This document shows, in pieces, positions 54,421 through 63,405 of a DNA stretch of 64,000 bases. The notes beneath the pieces were generated by a model. The model searched no databases and was not told the DNA's origin. It saw nothing but the letters and a program-made list of their open reading frames with translations. The stretch is taken from positions 729-64,728 of the forward strand of contig NZ_CDBL01000044.1 in assembly GCF_000820005.1 (NCBI RefSeq). Direction: 5' to 3'. Every line of letters begins with the position of its first letter. Positions within the stretch are counted from its first letter, which is position 1. Both the position numbers and the translations under genes were made by a program. This DNA comes from Aeromonas piscicola (GTDB lineage Bacteria; Pseudomonadota; Gammaproteobacteria; Enterobacterales; Aeromonadaceae).

Positions 54421-54606
54421 GACTATCTATCATTTTTTGCGGGGGCCAATGGCCCCACAGCTGTTTTGACATCCCCATTCCCGCCTTTTTGAGCCGATCA
54501 CTTAATAAATTGTCGTCTCCGGCTCAATTTTCTCCATGCCCTGGTCGTCCTTCTATTTTGTCTACCTAACAAGCTGCAGTGCAGCGTCTAAATCGAGGAA
54601 ATAACC
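54421..54606 (+). promoter_or_regulatory. Region upstream of lateral flagellin with hairpin and inverted repeat
   Basis: Holds GGGGCC/GGCCCC at 54442-54456, a possible terminator of the maf-5 transcript. Further down, GAGCCG (54491-54496) and CGGCTC (54520-54525) form an inverted repeat. A sigma-28 promoter for lafA is expected here; a GCCGATCA at 54493-54500 resembles a -10 box but no TAAA stands 15 bases upstream, so I do not call it. Confidence 0.4.
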
Positions 54607-55446
54607 ATGGGCTTGTCCATTCATACCAACTTTGCTTCCATGACCACCCAGAACCAGCTGAACTCTACCAACAAGATGCTGGGCACCGCCATGCAGCGTC
54701 TGGGTACCGGTCTGCGCATCAACTCCGCTGCCGACGATGCTGCCGGTCTGCAAATCGCCACTCGTCTGCAGGCTCAGTCCAATGGTCAGAAAGTGGGTAT
54801 GCGCAACGCTCAGGATGCCATCTCTATGATCCAGACCGCTGAAGGCGCCATGGACGAGATGACCAACATCACCCAGCGCATGAAAGATCTGGCTACCCAG
54901 GCGGCCAACGGTACCAACAGCACCAAGGATCTTGATGCTATGGACGCCGAGTTCAAGGAACTGGGTAAAGAGCTGGGTAACATCCGTGACAACACCACTT
55001 TCGGCGGCACTTCTCTGCTGAAAACCGGTGGCAAATTCCAAGCTACCGGTGGTGTGACTTTCCAAATTGGTGCCAGCGTTGATGAGAAACTTGTTTTCGA
55101 TGCATCCACCAAAGTAACCAGCGTCAACACCGCTATCAGTACTGCCTCTACTGCCGCCCTGACCACTGGTGCAGCTGCCCAGATTACTGCCATGGACAGT
55201 ATGCTGGAGAAGATCGGTGAAGCTCGTTCTGCCTTCGGTGCCAACATCAACCGTCTGGAGCACACCGTCAACAACCTTTCCAACATGAAAGAGAACACTG
55301 ACATGGCGAATGGTCGCATCATGGATGCCGATTTCGCTCAGGAAAGCACCAATATGACCAAGAACCAGATGTTGATGCAGGCTGGCATGTCCGTTCTGTC
55401 CAACTCCAACCAGATGACCGGTATGGTAACTGGTCTGCTGCGTTAA
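54607..55446 (+). CDS. lafA: Lateral flagellin LafA
   Basis: A 279-residue flagellin with conserved D0/D1 ends ([41 protein letters not shown]-terminal [20 protein letters not shown]). The central domain is short and Ser/Thr-rich (about 155-195), the likely O-glycosylation target of the Maf protein. Codon use is biased (GGT, CTG), as expected of an abundant protein. A gagga Shine-Dalgarno precedes the ATG, and a hairpin follows the stop. Confidence 0.96.
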   Translation: MGLSIHTNFASMTTQNQLNSTNKMLGTAMQRLGTGLRINSAADDAAGLQIATRLQAQSNGQKVGMRNAQDAISMIQTAEGAMDEMTNITQRMKDLATQAANGTNSTKDLDAMDAEFKELGKELGNIRDNTTFGGTSLLKTGGKFQATGGVTFQIGASVDEKLVFDASTKVTSVNTAISTASTAALTTGAAAQITAMDSMLEKIGEARSAFGANINRLEHTVNNLSNMKENTDMANGRIMDADFAQESTNMTKNQMLMQAGMSVLSNSNQMTGMVTGLLR

Positions 55447-55455
55447 TGGATTGCA

Positions 55456-55480
55456 TGGCCGCTCCCGTGGGGCGGCCTTT
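55456..55480 (+). terminator. Hairpin terminator after lafA
   Basis: GGCCGC and GCGGCC form a stem around a C/G-rich loop ten bases after the lafA stop, followed by TTTGTCT. The T-run is short, so partial read-through to lafB is likely. Confidence 0.6.
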
Positions 55481-55566
55481 GTCTGATAAGGGTTTGTCGG
55501 TTGGAAAGAGTCGAAACGGTTTTTCCCAACAGGCATGCCAGTTGAGTGAATTGAAGAGGGATTAAG

Positions 55567-56850
55567 ATGCAAATAGATCCGGCCACCACGGCAATGCAAC
55601 TGGTAGCTATCGAACGCAAGAACATGGATGCACTGCTGAAGAAGCAGATGGATGGCATCAAAGGTCAGCAGAGTGCGCTCAGCACGCTCAATACAAAGCT
55701 GTCGACTTTCCAGACCATGCTCAAAGATCTCAACAAGGCATCCAATTTACAGGCGCAGAAGGCGACTATGTCCCAGGACGGGGTCATGACGGTGACGAGT
55801 AATGGCAAGGCCAGCTCGGGGCAGTACAACTTCTTTGTGGAGCAGCTTGCCCAGTCCCATCAGATCGGTCTCAGCCTGGCTAGTGAAACGGCCCCCCTGC
55901 CTGCGGATGGTGTCTTCTCGCTCACCGTCAAGGGGAAGACCATCGACATCGATTTGGCCACCCTGCCGGCAGGCTCAACCGTCAAGGATCTGGTCTCCCA
56001 CATCAACGATGCCAAGGACAATCCCGGCGTCAAGGCGACACTGGTCCGAACCGACGGCAAGGTCAACATGGTGCTGACCAGCAAGGATAGTGGGTTGGAG
56101 AATGCCATCACGGTCAATTACCGCGGGGATGCGAGCAATTCACTGGGAGCCGCGATAAGCGGCAAGACAGACATTACCAAAGCTCAGGATGCCAAGTTGC
56201 GGATGGGGGGGGACAATCCGTTGACCATCATCTCTGCCAGCAACAAGATCGAAAACGTGGTGGATGGTCTGACGCTGCAGCTGACCAAGGCTCAGAAGAG
56301 CGGTGATGCCCCCTTGCTGGTCAACATAGAGCAGGACAAGGAGGCAGTGACCGGCTCGCTCAAGAAGTTTGTCGAAAGTTATAACGAGTTGGTCGATGAG
56401 CTGGCCAAGATGACCTCCAGCGATCCCAAGGCGCCTGGTGCGCTTTCTTCCGACAGCGGGGTACGTAGCCTCAAGAGCGTACTTTCTAACAGTGTGCGTG
56501 ACCTGCCCAATGGTCTGAGTCTCAGCAGTCTTGGGATCAAGACCGACAAGGCAGGCAAGCTCTCTTTCAGTGAAACGGATTTCAACAAGGCGCTGGAGAA
56601 GGACCCTGAGTTACTTGGTAAGGCGCTGATGGGGGATGATGGTCTGCTCAAACGGATGAGTGACTCACTGGATCCTTATACCAAACGCGATGGTGCTTTG
56701 AAGGGGCGCAAGAGCGGATTGGAGGCCAGTGAAAAGCGTGTAAATGAGCGAATGGAAGCACTGGATCGTCGTATGGATTCCGCGTATAAGCGCTATCTCA
56801 ACCAGTTCACCACCATGAACCAGATGCTGCAGACGATGGGCTCACTCTAA
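55567..56850 (+). CDS. lafB: Lateral filament cap protein LafB (FliD)
   Basis: A 427-residue HAP2 cap protein. It has the N-terminal coiled-coil region (LVAIERKNMDALLKKQMDGI), FliD core domains, and the C-terminal helix YKRYLNQFTTMNQMLQTM. It has an agaggga Shine-Dalgarno and lies 120 bases after lafA. Confidence 0.93.
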   Translation: MQIDPATTAMQLVAIERKNMDALLKKQMDGIKGQQSALSTLNTKLSTFQTMLKDLNKASNLQAQKATMSQDGVMTVTSNGKASSGQYNFFVEQLAQSHQIGLSLASETAPLPADGVFSLTVKGKTIDIDLATLPAGSTVKDLVSHINDAKDNPGVKATLVRTDGKVNMVLTSKDSGLENAITVNYRGDASNSLGAAISGKTDITKAQDAKLRMGGDNPLTIISASNKIENVVDGLTLQLTKAQKSGDAPLLVNIEQDKEAVTGSLKKFVESYNELVDELAKMTSSDPKAPGALSSDSGVRSLKSVLSNSVRDLPNGLSLSSLGIKTDKAGKLSFSETDFNKALEKDPELLGKALMGDDGLLKRMSDSLDPYTKRDGALKGRKSGLEASEKRVNERMEALDRRMDSAYKRYLNQFTTMNQMLQTMGSL

Positions 56851-56904
56851 GCCAGAGTCAGTCCCACCATCCGCTGCGTCTTATTCCGAACAAGCGAGTT
56901 GTAC

Positions 56905-57297
56905 ATGTTTGAACACCAAGATGGCTACGATGCCTATCAGTTTGCTGCTACTCAGGCCAAGGCAGCCAGTGCCGATCCACATCAGCTGGTGCTGATGCTG
57001 ATGGATGGTCTGCTTGATGAGATGGCCAGGGCGGAAGGCCATATTCTTGCCAAGCAATTTGAGCGTAAAGGGCAGACTATCAACAAATGCCTGCAAATCC
57101 TGGGGGGACTTGATAGTGCTCTGGACATGGAGAAGGGCGGGGAGCTTGCAGCCAACCTGCATCGTCTTTACGACTACTGTGGGCAGCGTTTGTTTGAGAT
57201 CAGCGTGTCCAACGATGTCGCCGGGTTTGCCGAGGTTCGTCGTATTCTGCTGGAATTAAAGGAAGGTTGGGAAGCGATGGCACAGCATCCTCGCTAA
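56905..57297 (+). CDS. lafC: Lateral flagellin chaperone LafC (FliS)
   Basis: A 130-residue helical FliS chaperone (YDAYQFAATQAKAASADPHQ, LVLMLMDGLLDEMARAEGHI) that keeps flagellin monomeric until export. The ATG at 56905 is chosen over the TTG at 56899. A 122-base gap without recognisable features follows. Confidence 0.92.
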   Translation: MFEHQDGYDAYQFAATQAKAASADPHQLVLMLMDGLLDEMARAEGHILAKQFERKGQTINKCLQILGGLDSALDMEKGGELAANLHRLYDYCGQRLFEISVSNDVAGFAEVRRILLELKEGWEAMAQHPR

Positions 57298-57419
57298 TGC
57301 GGAAGCTATCCTTCCCCTGTTTCAACTCGATACCGCAGCCATTATCTGAAATTCCTCAGCTCCATATCTGGCCTGCTCCTTGCTAGTCGGTAAGGTCATC
57401 TTAATTAGGGGCCATTATC

Positions 57420-57758
57420 ATGTCGATGACAGAGTCTAAGCCGCTCAGCACAGAACTCGAGACTCGCCAGCGTCAGTTGTTGGGGTTGGGTCGTCTGATC
57501 TTGCAACAGGCGCGTGCTGGCCAATGGGACGCTGTGCGTCTGACCGATAGCCGGTTGGCCCAATTCATTCAACACATGCTCAAGCAACCGGATTTGTGGT
57601 CATCATTGGAGCCAGCCCGTGCACAGGTGCGCAACTGGCAACAGGAGGCCTTGCTGTTATGTCAGCAAGAAACGGCACAACGTGAGCAGGAATGGCACGA
57701 TCTGTCTCGGAAGCGGGAGGGGTTGCAGGCTTATGGTGAGGTACAAGAATGGGCATGA
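57420..57758 (+). CDS. lafX: LafX, FliT-like small lateral flagellar protein
   Basis: A 112-residue, glutamine-rich, helical protein without membrane segment. Position between fliS and fliK and small helical character match lafX of A. hydrophila and suggest a FliT-type chaperone for the filament cap. Sequence identity to FliT is not recognisable by eye. It overlaps lafE by 10 bases. Confidence 0.72.
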   Translation: MSMTESKPLSTELETRQRQLLGLGRLILQQARAGQWDAVRLTDSRLAQFIQHMLKQPDLWSSLEPARAQVRNWQQEALLLCQQETAQREQEWHDLSRKREGLQAYGEVQEWA

Positions 57759-58837
57759 TCCAGCTTGCCGGTGTCGACAGTTTAGCTAGCCTCGAATCGA
57801 CCGGGTTCAACCGCCTTGCCCGTCAGCCTGACGAGCAAGGCGAAATGTACCAACCTCTGGACCTTCCGTTTACAGAAGAACTCATTACTCTGCCGGCAGA
57901 GGTTGTTGACGACGCGGATGCGGATACTGATGTGGTCGATGCCGCGCGAGAAGATGCGACTGAACAATTGGAGTCCTTCACCAACATGCCACCCGTCTTC
58001 ATCCTGAAGGATGAAGTCATGAGGTTATCATCTGCACGACTTGCTCAGCCTGATGCGGAGATGAGCAGCGGGAAGGAAGGAGGAACCGTGCACGATCGTG
58101 CTCCCTCCATATCGGTGGCATTGCGTTCGTTGTCGGCATATGGGCGGTCGGAGACGGCACTACCCCATGGTGTTGAACAGACCACGTTGGGCCAGGATAA
58201 ACCTGTGCTCTCCATAACTGATTTCTCCCGAATGATGGTGGGACAGCAAGCTGCCCAGACCGGCGACTTGCCATTGCGCAGCAAGCTGATAGCAAGTTTG
58301 CAACCCTTGCTGGGCGGTGAGGTGCCAGTTGAGCAGGAGCCTGGTGTACCCGAGCTCAAGGGGGTGATGGGGAACCTGTTGTCATCGCCTCTTTCCAGGC
58401 CAGCTGAGTATCAATGGGCCCCCGCCAAGTTGGCCGATAACCCGGCGCAGTGGGGGCAGCAACTGGTAGATGTGTTGAAGGACAAGGTTGAAATCCAGGT
58501 CAATCAACAGATCAAGCAAGCACATATCCGTCTTGACCCACCTGAGCTGGGGCGGCTTGAACTGACAGTTCGGGTCGATGGTGACCGTCTCAACGTTCAG
58601 CTCAATATAAGCAATCCTGCTGTGCGAGATGCATTGATCCAGTCAATGGAGCGACTGCGAATGAGCTTGGCTCCCCATCATGCTGGTGGTGTCGAGGTCA
58701 ATGTTGGTCAGGGAAGCGAGCAGGGGCAGCAGGAAAAATGGCAGCAACCGCAAATCATGGCCGGCAGGCGGCAGTGGCAAGAGGAGCTCGAGCCAACTGA
58801 CGGCACTATGCAGGATTGGCTGAATACCCTGGTCTGA
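57749..58837 (+). CDS. lafE: Lateral hook-length control protein LafE (FliK)
   Basis: A 362-residue protein with a low-conservation ruler region and a FliK C-terminal domain (about 245-325, QQIKQAHIRLDPPELGRLEL onward). It measures hook length and triggers the FlhB specificity switch (30809-31945). The start overlaps lafX. Confidence 0.9.
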   Translation: MGMIQLAGVDSLASLESTGFNRLARQPDEQGEMYQPLDLPFTEELITLPAEVVDDADADTDVVDAAREDATEQLESFTNMPPVFILKDEVMRLSSARLAQPDAEMSSGKEGGTVHDRAPSISVALRSLSAYGRSETALPHGVEQTTLGQDKPVLSITDFSRMMVGQQAAQTGDLPLRSKLIASLQPLLGGEVPVEQEPGVPELKGVMGNLLSSPLSRPAEYQWAPAKLADNPAQWGQQLVDVLKDKVEIQVNQQIKQAHIRLDPPELGRLELTVRVDGDRLNVQLNISNPAVRDALIQSMERLRMSLAPHHAGGVEVNVGQGSEQGQQEKWQQPQIMAGRRQWQEELEPTDGTMQDWLNTLV

Positions 58838-58875
58838 TTTTTATTATCCGGCAATAGCGAGAGTGATTTCATATT

Positions 58876-59334
58876 ATGCGGCGTGTCATGAAGTGGTTGA
58901 TGGTGGTCGTGATGGCCCTGTGTCTATTAGCCGTGCTGGCCTATGGCGTTTATCTGAAGCGTGATGTGGTCGCCGTGTGGCTGGGGCTGGCCGAACCCAA
59001 GCCAGAGTTGAGTGCGACTCCATTGTTCAAGCCGATGGAGCGCTTTGTAATCAGTCTGGAAGGAGGCGCCGAGTCTCATTATCTCGTGCTGGAATTGGCT
59101 CTGGTTACTCACAATCCGGCACAATTGAATACCCTCAATGAGCTGACCCCGCTCATCCGCAATGCGATGGTGCAGTATTTCAGTCATCGTACGCACGATG
59201 ATGTGAAAAAAGAGCTGCAGAACATCACGGCATTGCAAGGCTCTCTGCTCGGTAAACTGGTGATGACACTGCAGGGCTATGGGTACAAGACCTACTTGGA
59301 TGAAGTGTTGATCACCAAGGTATTGGTGCAATAA
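58876..59334 (+). CDS. lafF: Lateral flagellar basal-body-associated protein LafF (FliL)
   Basis: A 152-residue protein with one N-terminal membrane helix (about 6-24) and a periplasmic FliL domain that encircles the stator. MotA and MotB homologues follow two genes later. It is preceded by a 38-base gap. Confidence 0.9.
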   Translation: MRRVMKWLMVVVMALCLLAVLAYGVYLKRDVVAVWLGLAEPKPELSATPLFKPMERFVISLEGGAESHYLVLELALVTHNPAQLNTLNELTPLIRNAMVQYFSHRTHDDVKKELQNITALQGSLLGKLVMTLQGYGYKTYLDEVLITKVLVQ

Positions 59335-59341
59335 CACCGAC

Positions 59342-60055
59342 ATGATGAATACCGACTGGGATACGCCGCCTGAGTTTGCCACTTCACCCCCTCGCACGGG
59401 TGAGCAGGCAATATTGACTCGTTATCTGCCGTTAGTGAAACGGGCTGCCAGCCACCTTCGCAGTCAGGTCTCTGCCTGCTTCGATCAGGAGGATATGGAA
59501 CAGGTTGGCATGATGGGGCTGCTGGAGGCCTGGCGTCGTTACGATAGTGAACCGGACCCTCAGTTTGAAAGCTACGCCTTCAAACGTATCCGTGGTGCCA
59601 TGCTTGATGAGCTTCGGCGTCTAGATTGGCGACCTCGTCAACTACGCCAGCAGGTGCACAGCCACAATCAAGCCCAGCGAGAGCTGTATAACCGTTTGGG
59701 ACGATCTCCTACGGAGCAGGAACTGGCTGTGTCTCTGAATTGTACCGTGGAAGAAGTACGCCAATTGGCATATGCCAGTCAGGCTGAAGCGTTACAGAGC
59801 CTGGAAGAGTGGCTGGAGAATGGAGGCAAGGCGCCGGCCACTGAGTCTGATGATGTCGATATGGCCATGACCATCAGCAAGGTGCTCACCTCATTGGACA
59901 AGCGAGAGCAACTGCTGCTCTCACTCTATTACCAGCAAGAGTTGAATATGAAAGAGATCGCGCTGGTGTTGGGCCTGACCGAATCACGAGTCTGCCAATT
60001 GCACAAACAGTGCGTCCTTCAGCTCAAGCAGCGTTTGGTCGACTCCATATATTAA
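59342..60055 (+). CDS. lafS: Lateral flagellar sigma-28 factor LafS (FliA type)
   Basis: A 237-residue sigma factor with region 2 (DQEDMEQVGMMGLLEAWRRY, FKRIRGAMLDELRRLDW), region 3 and a region 4 HTH (LNMKEIALVLGLTESRVCQL). It drives late lateral genes (flagellin, cap, motor) and should be held by the lateral FlgM (41835-42110). The ATGs at 59342 and 59345 are both possible. Confidence 0.94.
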   Translation: MMNTDWDTPPEFATSPPRTGEQAILTRYLPLVKRAASHLRSQVSACFDQEDMEQVGMMGLLEAWRRYDSEPDPQFESYAFKRIRGAMLDELRRLDWRPRQLRQQVHSHNQAQRELYNRLGRSPTEQELAVSLNCTVEEVRQLAYASQAEALQSLEEWLENGGKAPATESDDVDMAMTISKVLTSLDKREQLLLSLYYQQELNMKEIALVLGLTESRVCQLHKQCVLQLKQRLVDSIY

Positions 60056-60102
60056 TGCTTCACCACTTGTGGTGAGGCTCCTTGAATTCTGCGGGAGCGT
60101 TC

Positions 60103-60960
60103 ATGCAAAAACAGATTGGTCTTGGCGTCATTTTCATTTGTGTGCTGGGTGGTTTCATGATGGCGGGAGGCAAACCGATCGCCTTGTGGCAGCCCGCTGA
60201 GCTGATCATCATCATAGGTGCTGCAGTCGGCTCTATGTTTCTTGGTAACTCGAAAGAGGTGATGCATGAGATGTGGCGCCAGATGAAGCAGTGCTTCAAA
60301 TCCAACAAGGATGAGAAAGAGATCTACCGCGAGTTGCTGACCTTGATGCACCAATTGCTGGAGGAGACCCGCAATAAGGGCATGAAGGCACTCGATGAAC
60401 ATATTGAGAATCCACAACAGAGCTCAGTATTTTTGATGTATCCCCAGATATCGGAAGATCCTCAATTGCTCGGTTTCATCATCGATAACTTGCGTTTACT
60501 GGGAATGGGCAAGATTACGCCTCATGAGCTGGATACCATGCTGGAGCAGGAGATCATGGCTATTGAAGAGGACATGCTCAAACCGGCACATGCCCTGCAC
60601 AAGACGGGTGAGGCATGCCCAGGGTTCGGTATTCTGGCTGCGGTGATGGGGATCATCATCACCATGCAGCAGCTGGATGGCCCTTTGAGCAATATCGGTG
60701 TACATGTCGCGGCCGCATTAGTGGGAACCTTCATCGGCATCTTCCTCTGCTACTGCTTGCTGGAGCCCATCAGCAACGCCATGGAGGAGATGGTCAAGCG
60801 TCGGATAGGGCTGCTGATGTGCATCAAATCTATTCTGATTGCCCAGCTTCGTGGCAAAACCCCGCTCATCTCGGTCGATTCGGGCCGCAAGATGTTGGAG
60901 CCTGACGTTAAACCCAGCTTCCTTGAATTGGAAGAGTGGGTGACAAACAGGGCCATGTAA
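60103..60960 (+). CDS. lafT: Lateral stator protein LafT (MotA)
   Basis: A 285-residue four-helix stator subunit. The cytoplasmic loop contains ETRNKGMKALDEHIENP: the arginine equivalent to E. coli R90 is kept and E98 is replaced by D. Typical are GFGILAAVMGIIITM and the C-terminal LEEWVTNR. The ATG at 60103 has a gggag Shine-Dalgarno. The stop overlaps lafU (TAATG). Confidence 0.93.
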   Translation: MQKQIGLGVIFICVLGGFMMAGGKPIALWQPAELIIIIGAAVGSMFLGNSKEVMHEMWRQMKQCFKSNKDEKEIYRELLTLMHQLLEETRNKGMKALDEHIENPQQSSVFLMYPQISEDPQLLGFIIDNLRLLGMGKITPHELDTMLEQEIMAIEEDMLKPAHALHKTGEACPGFGILAAVMGIIITMQQLDGPLSNIGVHVAAALVGTFIGIFLCYCLLEPISNAMEEMVKRRIGLLMCIKSILIAQLRGKTPLISVDSGRKMLEPDVKPSFLELEEWVTNRAM

Positions 60961-61907
60961 TGCGTAATCACGAGCAGATCATCATCAAACGCCAGCAACG
61001 GCGTAACAGCGCGCCCAAGGGGGGTGGGGCCTGGAAAGTGGCCTTTGCCGACTTCACCCTGGCGATGATGGCATTTTTCATGGTGTTATGGATCCTGGCT
61101 GTCTCAAGTCAGGAGGAGCGTGAGGTCGTCGCCAGTCGCCTGCGTGACTACAGCATCATGGACAGTGAAGCCAACCCGTTCGATATCCGCAACAGCCCCT
61201 ACCCGGTGGATCTGGGAGGCAACCCATCCGTGCTGGAAGAGCTCAGTCCCAAGTTTGTCGAGGAAGGGCAGCGGATGCCAAAGCATATGGAGCGGAATCG
61301 CAGCATCTTTTCTGATGGGGCCAGCGGCGGTTACGAGAACCTGCTGGTGGGGAAAATTGAAGGTGAGGCACAGATGAAGCAACTGGCCGGGTTCATTGGC
61401 TCGCTGGCCGATCAGATGCAAGCCAAGAACAACCTTGAGCTGCAACTGGTACCGCAAGGCTTGAGGATCCTCATTCGCGATGATGATGAGCGCGAGATGT
61501 ACAGCCGTGGCAGCGCCCGGATCAGTCCCTTCTTCCGGCATATGCTGATGGCGTTGGCCCCTATATTTCAGCGAGTTGAAAACCGAGTCATGATCTCGGG
61601 CCACACCGATAGCACCCCCTTTGCGGGTGACAACTACAGCAACTGGGAGCTTTCATCTGATCGTGCCATGATGGCAAGGCGAGTCTTGCTTGCCGGAGGC
61701 ATGCCCCCAGAGCGGGTTGGGCAGGTCGTAGCCATGTCAGATACCATGCTGGAGAATACAGCCGATCCACGAGGCAGCCAAAATCGCCGTATTGAACTGC
61801 TGGTGATGACAAGCCAGGCGGAAAAGAATCTGGAACAATTATTCAGTGCGCAAACGCAAACTGCGGTGAAGCAAGCCAAGGACGACACTTCTCATGGACA
61901 ACCTTGA
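60960..61907 (+). CDS. lafU: Lateral stator protein LafU (MotB)
   Basis: A 315-residue stator subunit. The membrane helix AWKVAFADFTLAMMAFFMVL holds the ion-binding Asp (D31) and resembles proton-type MotB. A C-terminal OmpA-like peptidoglycan-binding domain (about 190-290, VMISGHTDSTPFAG) follows. The last 14 bases overlap the PilZ-like gene. Confidence 0.93.
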   Translation: MRNHEQIIIKRQQRRNSAPKGGGAWKVAFADFTLAMMAFFMVLWILAVSSQEEREVVASRLRDYSIMDSEANPFDIRNSPYPVDLGGNPSVLEELSPKFVEEGQRMPKHMERNRSIFSDGASGGYENLLVGKIEGEAQMKQLAGFIGSLADQMQAKNNLELQLVPQGLRILIRDDDEREMYSRGSARISPFFRHMLMALAPIFQRVENRVMISGHTDSTPFAGDNYSNWELSSDRAMMARRVLLAGGMPPERVGQVVAMSDTMLENTADPRGSQNRRIELLVMTSQAEKNLEQLFSAQTQTAVKQAKDDTSHGQP

Positions 61908-62352
61908 AATGGACCTGCCGGGATCGGATAAACTTAGCGATCCTCGGCGTAAGGTCCCTCGCTGGTACCTGCATGATGGTAGTACCCCTCTGGAGTCACA
62001 AAGCTGTGGTATTGCTGCCCGTCTCATGGTGTCGGGTCTTCTGTTCGATAAGAGTATCGGCCGGGCTGTGATCAAGGATATAGGGCCGGGGGGGGTTGGT
62101 TTTCTGGCTCCTGCACGCTTTATCCTGCCCGAGATTGTCAGTCTGTCACTCTCCCCGCGTATTGTGCTGGATTGCCAAATCACCCATCGACGTTCAATTG
62201 GTCAATACCTGAGCTTCTATGGCGCCCGTTGGTCAGATCCAGAATCGGTAGATCTGTCGCCAGTGCTCAGTCATTGGCGACACTGCTTCATGGTGTCAGG
62301 AGGGGTCGCTTCGTCTCCAGCCCCAGTGGATCTGTTAACGACTCCAGTCTGA
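61894..62352 (+). CDS. PilZ-like protein at the end of the lateral motor operon
   Basis: A 152-residue protein with PilZ-type signature elements: RKVPR (RxxxR) near residues 19-23 and, about 40 residues later, IKDIGPGGVGFL, which matches (D/N)xSxxG except that Gly replaces the Ser. Beta-strand-like segments follow (VSLSLSPRIVLDCQITHRRS, YLSFYGARW). PilZ domains bind c-di-GMP; YcgR-type PilZ proteins brake flagellar motors. Its start overlaps lafU by 14 bases and its end overlaps the convergent transglycosylase gene by 65 bases. The family call is by motif, not by search. Confidence 0.7.
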   Translation: MDNLEMDLPGSDKLSDPRRKVPRWYLHDGSTPLESQSCGIAARLMVSGLLFDKSIGRAVIKDIGPGGVGFLAPARFILPEIVSLSLSPRIVLDCQITHRRSIGQYLSFYGARWSDPESVDLSPVLSHWRHCFMVSGGVASSPAPVDLLTTPV

Positions 62353-63298
62353 TAGCGCCACGACTCATATCCATATCCAGCCCTCTTGCTGCATGTAGCA
62401 GCAAGGGATCGTGCAAGCTTTCCAATGAAATGGCTTTTTGAAGCAGGATCTGCCCCTTTTTGGTGACTGGGAGAGGGGATTTCCCACGGCTATAGACGAT
62501 GGGACAGTTGGTTACTCCGGGTACGTTGGGCAGCTGCCAGGCAGGATTCCAGCGGCTGGCCTCATTCATGGCCACCCCTTTTGCCATCGCCCAATCCAGC
62601 AATGAGCAGCTATTCGGCTGCCGTATCACCTGTAAATCTTCCCCTTCTTGCCAAGATGGCAAAGCAAATTGGTATTGTTCCGCACGATCCAGCAGTTGAG
62701 ATAGGGCAATGAACCGAGCCACATATAGTCGCGTTTCTGTCGGGAGCGATAGCTCCCACACATTGCGAGTACCTGCATCGAGTACTGCCTTCAGCACCCG
62801 CCCCTCTCCCGCGTTGTAAGCCGCCAGAGCCAGTAGCCAGTCTTGACCAAAAAATTGATGGAGCCAACTGAGATAGGCGAGTGCCACATCGGTTGCGAGT
62901 GGTAGCGAGTAGCGTCCATCGAAACCCGACATCATGGGAATGGAGAAGCGCGCCGCCGTAGCGGGCATCAACTGCCAAGGTCCGGCAGCTCCTGCAGTAG
63001 ATACCACATCCAGTCGATAACTGCTCTCAATCAAAGGAAGGAAAGCGAGCATGGTGGGTAGCTTGCGTGCCCGAACCTGTTGTTCGACCCACCGGATCAT
63101 TGGCTGTGACTGAGTGATCCGTTTTTGCAGATGGTCACGTTGCTGCAGTAGAAACTGAGTCTGTTGAGTGACTAGTTCGGCTCCTTTTCCTTGTACAGGG
63201 GTAGGAAAATCAGCCTGCCAATGATAGTTATGATAGGAATAACAATAGGGAGAGGTCAGTAACAGAGTACCAACTAGCCAACAGAGTACCCGAGTCAT
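62288..63298 (-). CDS. MltD-like lytic murein transglycosylase
   Basis: A 336-residue protein with a signal peptide (MTRVLCWLVGTLLLTSPYCY). The SLT/MltD catalytic domain (about 65-200) contains LPLIESSYRL, whose Glu is the catalytic acid, then GAAGPWQLMPATAA and ALAAYNAGEGRV. No LysM repeats are seen, unlike full MltD. The ATG at 63298 is chosen for the signal peptide. It is convergent with the lateral operon and could open peptidoglycan for the lateral rod because FlgJ lacks its enzyme domain. That link is inferred. Confidence 0.85.
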   Translation of the reverse strand: MTRVLCWLVGTLLLTSPYCYSYHNYHWQADFPTPVQGKGAELVTQQTQFLLQQRDHLQKRITQSQPMIRWVEQQVRARKLPTMLAFLPLIESSYRLDVVSTAGAAGPWQLMPATAARFSIPMMSGFDGRYSLPLATDVALAYLSWLHQFFGQDWLLALAAYNAGEGRVLKAVLDAGTRNVWELSLPTETRLYVARFIALSQLLDRAEQYQFALPSWQEGEDLQVIRQPNSCSLLDWAMAKGVAMNEASRWNPAWQLPNVPGVTNCPIVYSRGKSPLPVTKKGQILLQKAISLESLHDPLLLHAARGLDMDMSRGAIRLESLTDPLGLETKRPLLTP

Positions 63299-63405
63299 GA
63301 TTTCAGGGTGATGCAAGGAGGGCTGAACAATAAAAACATGATGTATCTCAACAGTTTTTGACAGTTTTTGTCGACTGTTCATGTGGAATCCAGGACGTGA
63401 TAAGC

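Noticed and set aside
54493..54500. GCCGATCA as a sigma-28 -10 box for lafA
   Set aside because: No TAAA-like -35 element stands 14-16 bases upstream, so the promoter is not supported.
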